Shown piece by piece: positions 56,329 through 64,000 of a stretch of DNA of 64,000 nucleotides. Where the stretch lies: assembly GCA_027946365.1 (NCBI GenBank), contig JAPEUQ010000008.1, positions 310,001 through 374,000 of the forward strand, read 5' to 3'. Made by a program: the position numbers and the translations under genes. Source of the stretch: Kalmusia sp. IMI 367209. Taxonomy: Eukaryota > Ascomycota > Dothideomycetes > Pleosporales > Didymosphaeriaceae. The notes under the pieces are model-generated. The model did no database searches. It saw nothing but the letters and a program-made list of their open reading frames with translations, and was not told the DNA's origin. The number at the start of each line of letters is the position of its first letter. Positions within the stretch are counted from its first letter, which is position 1.

Positions 56329-57193
56329 GGTGACTAGGCATAGAGCTCGGCCAGAGATTCAGTCGGGGCGCTCCTTAGGGAGGAGAGCTGGGAAGTGTGG
56401 GTCTATACAGCAAGTGGGCTGGCGGGGTCATATGGGGTCGACGGCGTGACAGCGAAGGTGTAGTGATCCGCAGGCAGTGCCCATCCCACCACGACGGCGC
56501 GCTCGAGCAACCTTGGCGGATGTGCGCACGGGGGGGACTGAGGTGGTGCAGCGAGGTTGGATTTGTCCCTGGCTCCTACCAAATAGCAGGCTCTAAACAA
56601 AGACCGAAGGCTATCTGCCCAGACGACGCATGCTGGGCCACGGAAAGCTATCTCGGTGAGACTCACGGCGAAGGCTATGGCGGCGTGTGACTTGTAAACA
56701 GTTGTTTCGGTCGGCCGCTAGCTGGCTTTCGTCATCGGGCGGCGCCTGACGCGCCAGGGTCCAATGCAAGCGCGGCACGGCCTCGCTAAGGAGCAGGCAG
56801 GGAGATAATAGATACCGCACGTCGGAGAGGGTTCAGCATCTTCGCTATGGCGTAGCACGTTGATTGCGATGTTGAATTTCTATTCGAATGCGACTCCCAG
56901 AACTGTTAGGCGTGAATTGTCCAACTCGCGAAGCAGCGGCAATGGTTGTGCTCCACGACCTGGCCTGAGGCTGCCAGGCTTCCCGACGGGGCGGCGCTAT
57001 CTATCTCCACATTCGCGAACACTGGACTTTACGAATGGCAAGCGTAACGGCAGCGGTAGCAGACGGGGCATTATTTCTCCGGGCCCGCGAGGCAAACGTA
57101 CCGACCTGTGTCACTATACATAAAGGCTATCTCTGCCATAAGAGAAGCAGTGTCTAGAGCCCACTGTGTGGTGTTTAGCAATTCGAGTATACA
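56329..57193. promoter_or_regulatory. Divergent promoter, CLC channel and GDSL esterase
   Basis: The 865 bp between two outward-facing start codons carries both promoters. Open frames in it are short, Arg/Trp-rich and without domains. Confidence 0.45.
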
Positions 57194-58216
57194 ATGGTGA
57201 GTGAGGGGCAGAGCTCCGCGTTATGTCCGAAGACGTGCGTTGATCCTGCATAGTCGACCACTTGGGACAAGATCCTCCTCTTCGGAGACTCCATCACGCA
57301 GGACTCGTTCAATCAGCAGCGCGGATTCGGCTTTTCGCCGGGCTTGCAGCATGGTAAGGCTTTTAGTCCAGATACCCTGGTTCGCTCGCTCCGACTCATT
57401 CACCCTAGAGTACATTCGACGCTTGGACGTTATCAACCGTGGGTTCAGGTAACGACATTGCAGTCACACATATCTCCATACAATTCTCAACGTGAATAGT
57501 GGCTATACCACGCGGCAGGCCTTAAAAGTCCTCCCTCATGTCATCCCCTCCCCAGAAAACACCCGTATTCGTCTCTTCGTCGTCTTCCTCGGTGCAAACG
57601 ATGCCTCCCTTCCTGAAGCAGAAAACAAACAACACGTCCCTCTCCCGGAATACATCAGCAATCTCGAGAAGATCATCACTCACCCCTCAGTCACCGCGCA
57701 CAAACCCGAAATACTGCTGGTGGCTCCAGCGCCCATCGATGAGCACTTCGTGTGGGCAAACGACAAGAGCCAGGGAAGAGCATCTGTTTCGAGGAAGAAC
57801 GTGGACTTAAAGACGTACTCCGAGGCGGCGATTGAGCTAGGAGAGAAGTTAGGCGTGCCTACGGTAGATCTGTGGAAAGCGTTTATGGCGCGGACGGGAT
57901 GGGAGGAGGGAAAGTGGACAAAGGATCAGCCAATTGTTGGATCTTTGGACTTGCCGCAGCATGAGGAGCTTGTCAAGCTGATGCATGACGGTGAGTCTTG
58001 CCTGAATCGAACCATGTGCCTTGGAGTAGGTGATTCTGACGTCGCCCAGGTCTCCATTTCAATCCGGCGGGATACCAGATTCTCCTCACGGAGGTCTTGA
58101 GGGTAATTCGAGAAAAGATACCTGATGTGGCGCCAGAGAACATACCTTTCCTACTTCCACTTTGGAACGATCATGCGGCATGGGAGGCATGGGAAGCAGC
58201 GCTCAAGAAGGACTAG
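57194..58216 (+). CDS. GDSL esterase, isoamyl-acetate-hydrolysing (IAH1) type
   Basis: Five exons give 266 aa: 57194-57196 (only the ATG), 57254-57353, 57409-57448, 57500-57990 and 58050-58216. Phases agree throughout. The SGNH hydrolase blocks are all present: FGDSITQ near residue 11 with the nucleophile serine, the glycine block in NRGFSGYTTRQAL, GANDA with the oxyanion asparagine, and DGLHFNPAGY with the catalytic histidine. Ending and length match yeast Iah1, which hydrolyses acetate esters such as isoamyl acetate in the cytosol. The start is unusual: the first exon is just the initiator codon before a GTGAGT donor. Starting instead inside that intron (ATG 57221) does not reach the FGDS frame without another splice. 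Confidence 0.85.
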
Positions 58217-59239
58217 GCGCGGCTTGCACTTCCGGCTAGACATGTACTATGAACTGAGAATACCCTGGACATGTTTATATGATGTGCATCTGATCACGAG
58301 GTCTGCTTCAGACTTGTGCGATTATTGCTTCCTCTTTCCACAACATCATGTGCGCTAACCTATGTGCATCGGTGTCACATATCACGTAGAAATAGCCTCA
58401 ATGGATTTTGATTGCATACACCATTATTCGCATCCACATCAACACCTGGAAATGACTTCTGCATTCACTGCTTCTCATCTCCCATGGTCGAGCTGTTTTC
58501 ATCGTTATGACCGACATCAAGGTCGTCCCAAGGAAGAAGGCATATCGCCCGCTGCGGACTTCCTAAGCAAAGCAAACAGCAACGCAAATCGCTAGAGAAA
58601 ACGCGAGATAAGAATCAGGGAGCAAGGGGATCAATTGACCGCTCCGCATTCCATGTATCAATATCTATAAATGTCCGCTCCAATCACATGCTAGCGCGAT
58701 CTGGAGCAGGTGGCTCGGGCAACCACTGCGACTTCGTCTACCCTCCAAACACCCCACCGAACGACATTCACGACTACCTGCGCCTCTGATCCCACAACAC
58801 TCACGATGCCCTCGACTGGTGACCTCTGACTCTCTCCGTAGTAACCTCTGTAGTACCAACCAACAACCCGCCATCTGCGCCTGGATTGCGCTATTTGACA
58901 ACGGTAGAAAGTCAAATCAGCACTCGTAACGAACTCGGGCGGCAATTGCCCCGCGAACGGCCTCAGCTTCCGCTCATCCCGCTATTCGAGCTCCTATCGC
59001 GTACCGATATCGACGCCGCCGACCGATCGGAGCGTTCGCATCTTGTCTGTACACTTCCACTGCTGCGCATCGAGACGTTTACACCCTCACCGTACAATAA
59101 CCGCGTTCTCGGCAACTGTTATACTGAGTGGCCCTCTAAAGTTAACGGCGCCGTTGTGCGTACGGGATCTGGTGCCGGTGGTGGAGGAAGGAAGGCGTTT
59201 CCCCCGCGCGCACTGACTGAGGCATGGTAGATTCTTGTG
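58217..59239. other. Intergenic stretch, nothing recognised
   Basis: One kilobase between two plus-strand genes. Frames such as 58886-59230 have low-complexity ends and no domain. They probably overlap the promoter and leader of the next gene. Confidence 0.45.
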
Positions 59240-61034
59240 ATGGATCCTGAAAGCGCCGCTTTCCAGCCTCGGGACGACCTCTGGCGGATACAGGACGACA
59301 TGTTCCGCGTGCATCAAACCCAAGCCGATCTTTCAGAGCGCGTGTCCCGCCTGGAACGCCGGAATGAGGAAGACCTGCGTCTGAAGAACGTCTGGCGGAC
59401 TTCGTCGCCATTCCCTTCAGTGCTTGGGGGTACGCCGCAGCAAGGTCCGACACACGTATGATCCCTCGTAGCATCGTGTTGACGTGCTTTAGTTCCGCTT
59501 CAGCAGCCAACCGCCGACAGGTTTAGCAACTTCGACGACCATTCCACCTCTCTGATCAACGACCTACAGCTCGACGCTGACGATGAACCTCGCCGCATCG
59601 GAACGACTTCCCGCGCCAACAGCGTGCGCTTCGATGAAACAGCGAATCATGGCCACTGGTCGCGACCTTCGATGGAGTTCATACCCCGCACCGGCAGCGG
59701 GATGGGCGGTCACCCCATGAGCGAGCGTAGCTACTCGCATAAGTCGCTTGGAGGGCAGAGCTCGGCAGGCCAGTCAGTGCACTCTGCCACATCCGGGCGA
59801 GCGAACAGCTTCACTAGTTACGGATTGAACAACGTGTCGGATGCACCTGGTCTGGCACCTGGTCTGTTCATCCTTGGCGCGGTTCCTGCTATAATCCGCT
59901 GCTGGCTTACCACTATTTTTAAACATGACACCATGTTGTACGCAGCAGTGTGCAGTGGCTCGTATGCGTCATATCTCGACTTTCGACTTATCCATAGGCT
60001 AGGCTTTCAAGATCAGATCATCAGGTCCGATGACGACCGCCGCACAATCAGATTGCCTATGTACCTCCCAGAAGCCGTACCAGTCTCCGCATCATCGCAT
60101 GCTAGCAGTCCTGCCCCCCAGCTTCCCTCCCTGACCGTCGAATTCACAGTCGTGGAGAATCGCAATGACGAAGCAGACAACAAAGCTATCCAGATTTTCC
60201 TTGGTAGTGACATGTTGCGGGCTCACAATGCAGATATCTTGCTTTCTTCTAATCAAGTAACTTTATACGATGACGATCGAAGTAAGCTGCGTATACCTCT
60301 GGTACGTCCGGAGGATGAGCTCACTTTTAAGTCTTTATACATCACAAGTGGACCCCACAATCATGCGCAGTCGCAACCAGATACGGAGAAGCCCGCGACT
60401 ATGATTAGCAACGCTGCTAGACTTGAAGAGTCAAGTGATCCTTCATCTGTAGGACTCCAGCACACGTCTGTCAGGGTGACTCCTATCAAGGTAACAGGGT
60501 CAGGTACTACAAGCGGCTCTGAGGACGGCTCAATAGGAAGGCGAAGCCTGGAGCAACGCCCGCGTCTGGCCCTTTCGATAACTCGAACAGAGTCAAAAGA
60601 TGCGCAAGAATCAAGCCCGGCCGGCACCGCGGCGCGTTCAAGCTCATCGGCTGTTTGGAGCTCCGGCAACTGGCGACGTGACACAGAGAAAGCCGGGTCT
60701 TCGGATTGGGCCAACGTGGGGAAACCCCCCGGTCTCGACCTACCAGCGACGCGATACCGGCATCAAGGTGTTGAAAAAGCCGGGGGTGCGCACGCTGTCG
60801 ACAAGCATGTCGCATAATTCCTCATCGTCTATGACGGGCCAGTCTCGCTTTTTCGACGATGGAAAGCGACGAGAAGATGCACCGGCCGAGAGCGAGGGCA
60901 GTGTGCCGCCATTCAAGCGGTCGGCATCAGGAGAGAAGCCGAAGGAGAATATACCCTCGTTGGTGAAGACGCGATCTGCTAACCCAGTGGGCGGCGCGTC
61001 AGCGTTCCCGTGGCTGACCGGAGGCTCTAAGTAG
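59240..61034 (+). CDS. Conserved fungal protein (database label 'ubiquitin carboxyl-terminal hydrolase 19'), one frameshift
   Basis: Exon 1 (59240-59444) and exon 2 (59493-61034) flank a 48-nt intron with a TTGAC branch point. The N terminus (MDPESAAFQPRDDLWRIQDD) forms a short coiled coil with a run of heptads to about residue 55. A central conserved domain (about residues 195-370) contains APGLFILGAVPAIIRCWL, GSYASYLDFRLIHRLGF and FLGSDMLRAHNADILLSSNQ, resembling a retropepsin-like or ubiquitin-pathway associated fold of unproven activity. I see no USP Cys or His box despite the common label. The frame changes at a CCCCCC run (60725-60730). One C fewer joins WANVGKPP to VSTYQRRDTGIKVL, with a 581-aa product stopping at 61034. 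Confidence 0.65.
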
Positions 61035-61958
61035 GACTGAAGTCGCGTACGTCCGAGTCGTCCTAGGGATAGACCGGGCGGGCGAGTGTGCTTCATTGCC
61101 CAGGGGCTGTGGCATAGCGTCCTAAAATACAAAGTGTTAACAAATGTCCATTTTCGTGCACGCCCTTGAAGGTCGGTCAGTGGGTCATGTGCTGTCGTGA
61201 CGATCCCATGGTAGTGATTGTTGGGCGTTGATGGTCACACCCAACCCACGAACTCCAGGCTACAAAACGTACGGTGAAAAATGTAGACTCAGTAATCTTG
61301 GGCATCTACCCGAGGCACGAGTCGTGGAAAGATCGGTACTGATTTGGGCAAATTCAAGCGCGCGGCTGTGCCTTTCACCCCTAGGCTGGCGGGTGTCACT
61401 TTTGCAGACCCCGCCTATGCTGTCGAAGCGTTTGAGTGGCCATCATCCTATAGCGCCCCCCGTTGTGCCTGATCGCAGCTTGCTAGACTCAGATCGGTGT
61501 GGTATGCTCTGCCGTCAGTTGAACCTCAGCGCCAAGACCAACTGCACCGATTTTGACGGCAATCGACGCCAAATGTATTAAATCTTCACACTCACCGCCG
61601 CGTCTGTCCCCGCATTCATTGCTGTCCCCGCACAGACACCCGCTTGCTTGCCATATCCCCGAGCTCGCAGGCCGCAGTCCGCTGGTGCAGTCACGCGTCG
61701 GAAGCGCAAACGCTGCTGTCTGCCTGCCCGTGAGCTTCCCCGGCTCCGGCAGGCTCCCCAGCTTTCACCACGGCCTCAAAGAAGCGAAAAACCGCGACTG
61801 GCGCCTTGCACAGCCATTCACCGCACGAAACGGGCCAAGCATCGACTTCACATCCAGCGCATGAGGGCGCCCGCCTAGACTCGCCGCGCTCGTCCCCGCT
61901 GCCCGCCTCCGCCAGCTTTCGCAACTCAGCATCACCGCCTCGTTATCTCCCCCCACAC
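61035..61958. other. Intergenic stretch, nothing recognised
   Basis: The promoter region of the deubiquitinase gene. Its last part is C-rich and pyrimidine-rich, as in leaders of many filamentous fungal genes. No other feature was recognised. Confidence 0.45.
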
Positions 61959-64000
61959 ATGCAAGACGAAGTGCTCGACGCGACTCACGAGCCCACCACT
62001 ACAAGCCGCGACACATCCGCCACCGTGAGCTCCCCGAGCGAGGCCTACGCGAACATGACGCTCGACGGCGAGTCTAGCGATGCAGACCGCACACGCTCCA
62101 CCGAACTCCGAACACAACCACGCGCCTCCTCGCCCGCGAAACGGCTGCACTCGGACATAGACGACGGCAGCATGGATGTTGACGGGCCTACATCTACCCG
62201 GAGAGGCAGCGGCCAGTCAAGCCCGCTGGCCACGAAACCACCCCCAGCACCTACCACCCGCAGCCTACGGTCGACATCGGTAGAAATGGCCGATGTCACG
62301 TCCAACGGCGGCAGTGCAGCCAGCTCGGACTCGACATCAAACTCTAACGCAGACTCGGCAGCCACTAGCGTGTCTACTACACCTGCAGCAGATGTACCGA
62401 GTGTCGACGAACAGGTGAACAAAGTACTGACTTTGTCTCGCAAACCGCTGCAGGACCGCCAGGTGGGCTACATCGTCTCGCAGAAATGGTTGGAGCGCGT
62501 ATGGGCTCGAACAACTCAGTATGCTGACAAGCAGCGCGAGTTCAGCAAGTCTGCAGTTGAGGGTGAGATCGGACCCGTAGACAACTCCGATCTTGTCGAT
62601 ACAGGTACGTGCTTAATATCTCTTGCGCATGATACATGGATTGACAATCTTCAAGGCTCTTTCCATGATGATTTGGCCGATCAACAGGGTGAGGATTTCA
62701 TACCCTTGCGACCCGGACTTATGCTCGAGCACGAGTACGAAATTCTGCCCACTGAGGCTTGGGAGTTGGTTCTTAGTTGGTATGGCGTTAAAGAGGGCAC
62801 GCCTGTGATTCGACGTTATGTCCACAACACGAGCCCAGACAAATTCTCTCAGAATCTTCAGTACGAAATTTACCCGCCGATATTCACTATCCGTAAAGTC
62901 CGCAAAACGTCTCCCGCAACACTCCAGCCCTCTAAGAAGCTGGTCGCTAGCAGGAGCGACAGCTTTGTCCAATTTGTGAAGGCGTCAAAACAGGCAGCCG
63001 GCATTGAAGTGAAGAACAACGTCCGAATATGGAGAATCCTTAACTCGAATACAACCTCGGACCGACCCCTCCCACAATCGACCGGCATATTGACACCTGA
63101 AGCATCGCCCCCACCAGCTGTTGTGCTTCCTCTTGTCATCGACGCGGCCAGTTTGACTCGACTAGACATTGGATCGGAGCGGGAAGAAGTAACTGGCAAA
63201 GACGAACAGGCTAATGAGGCGTTCAACGAAGACTTGGATCTCGCTGGAGCTGGACTTGCCGAGGATCAGGTTCTGATTCTTGAGGAACAAGACGAGAAAG
63301 GTGAATATATCACGGGGACACTCTCCAAGGCTGCTGTCAAAGCTGCGTTGGGTAACAAAAGTGGCAAACCGAAAAGCACTCCAAATAGCGGCAGGAGCAC
63401 CCCTGCACCTTCTGGTCCCATGACGCGTGGCCGCACGAGAAGTGGAAAAACACGAGGAACTGCTGGTTTGACAAATCTTGGTAATACTTGCTATATGAAT
63501 TCTGCCCTTCAGTGCATCCGTAGTGTCGAAGAGCTAGCGATATACTTCCTTTCGGGTGAGTACAAACACGACATCAACTCCGACAACCCGCTCGGACACG
63601 GCGGTACAATTGCCAAAGCTTATGCGGGACTGCTTGCCTCCATCTATGATGAAAACGGTATTTCCTCATTTGCACCAAAGAATTTCAAGAACACCCTCGG
63701 TCGTGCAGCGCCCATATTCTCGGGTTATGGACAGCAAGATTCGCAAGAATTTCTCAGTTTCCTTGTTGATGGCTTGCACGAAGACCTGAACAGGATCAAG
63801 AAGAAACCATATACAGAGAACCCCGAGTCTGACGATAACACCGTACATGATCCCGAAGCCATCAAAGCACTGGGTGACAAAATTCGCGCTATTCACCATT
63901 CTCGGAATGACTCCGTGGCCATGGATCTCTTCAACGGATTTTACAAAAACACGATGGTTTGCCCCGAGTGCAATAAAGTTAGCATTACATTCGATCCGTA
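61959..64000 (+). CDS. DUSP-USP ubiquitin-specific protease (Ubp12-like), cut by window end
   Basis: Read from ATG 61959. A 51-nt intron at 62605-62655 (GTACGT to TTCAAG, with a TTGAC branch point) keeps the frame whether spliced or not. Splicing restores a continuous DUSP domain. A disordered Ser/Thr-rich N terminus of about 155 residues is followed by the DUSP domain (VGYIVSQKWLERVWART, through PGLMLEHEYEILPTEAWELV). A ubiquitin-like/linker segment follows. The USP Cys box GLTNLGNTCYMNSALQC, with the catalytic Cys, starts near 63464. The QQD box GYGQQDSQEFLSFLVDGLHE is also present. The His box and the rest lie beyond 64000. Role by family: removal of ubiquitin from protein conjugates. No frameshift was seen in the part present. 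Confidence 0.92.
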   Translation, partial: MQDEVLDATHEPTTTSRDTSATVSSPSEAYANMTLDGESSDADRTRSTELRTQPRASSPAKRLHSDIDDGSMDVDGPTSTRRGSGQSSPLATKPPPAPTTRSLRSTSVEMADVTSNGGSAASSDSTSNSNADSAATSVSTTPAADVPSVDEQVNKVLTLSRKPLQDRQVGYIVSQKWLERVWARTTQYADKQREFSKSAVEGEIGPVDNSDLVDTGTCLISLAHDTWIDNLQGSFHDDLADQQGEDFIPLRPGLMLEHEYEILPTEAWELVLSWYGVKEGTPVIRRYVHNTSPDKFSQNLQYEIYPPIFTIRKVRKTSPATLQPSKKLVASRSDSFVQFVKASKQAAGIEVKNNVRIWRILNSNTTSDRPLPQSTGILTPEASPPPAVVLPLVIDAASLTRLDIGSEREEVTGKDEQANEAFNEDLDLAGAGLAEDQVLILEEQDEKGEYITGTLSKAAVKAALGNKSGKPKSTPNSGRSTPAPSGPMTRGRTRSGKTRGTAGLTNLGNTCYMNSALQCIRSVEELAIYFLSGEYKHDINSDNPLGHGGTIAKAYAGLLASIYDENGISSFAPKNFKNTLGRAAPIFSGYGQQDSQEFLSFLVDGLHEDLNRIKKKPYTENPESDDNTVHDPEAIKALGDKIRAIHHSRNDSVAMDLFNGFYKNTMVCPECNKVSITFDP

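Overview
The window is nuclear DNA of a filamentous ascomycete (Pezizomycotina). Genes carry introns of about 45-100 nt with GTRNGT donors and CTNAC-like branch points. The content is typical of the group: two Zn2Cys6 regulators, an ACS-type permease, a POT peptide transporter, an F-box protein and many orphan proteins. Protein style suggests Dothideomycetes, possibly Pleosporales, but that is inference. I saw no intact transposon, rRNA or CRISPR array.

Layout. 1-3.3 kb: the start of an FAD oxidoreductase, then an A+T-rich gene-poor stretch. 3.3-10 kb: RING-H2 protein, a tRNA-Ser relic, a frameshifted glutathione S-transferase divergent from a Zn2Cys6 regulator, and a DxD glycosyltransferase. 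10.2-20 kb: a permease divergent from a TauD/TfdA dioxygenase, a DUF1279 protein, a PLP aminotransferase, an O-methyltransferase and a tRNA-Thr. 20.9-30 kb: POT transporter, F-box protein, alcohol-acetyltransferase-like protein (two frameshifts) and a second Zn2Cys6 regulator. 30-38 kb: small orphan proteins, a stand-alone class I terpene cyclase and a six-cysteine secreted protein. 40-45.6 kb: Myb/SANT-like protein, an orphan, and a fungal family often mislabelled as GGPP synthetase. 47-53 kb: two tandem paralogues joining an N-terminal membrane helix to C-terminal zinc fingers. 53.5-64 kb: CLC chloride channel, IAH1-type GDSL esterase, a conserved protein of the fungal 'USP19' label, and a DUSP-USP deubiquitinase cut by the window end.

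The tailoring enzymes, permease, two regulators and terpene cyclase between 10 and 38 kb could be a dispersed metabolic island. No P450, prenyltransferase, PKS or NRPS is present to make it a standard cluster. The most novel objects are the tandem membrane-anchored zinc-finger genes and the cyclase lacking the prenyltransferase half of its relatives. Five otherwise well-formed genes carry small frameshifts, four of them at C/G homopolymers. This looks more like consensus error than decay, and should be settled before any is called a pseudogene.
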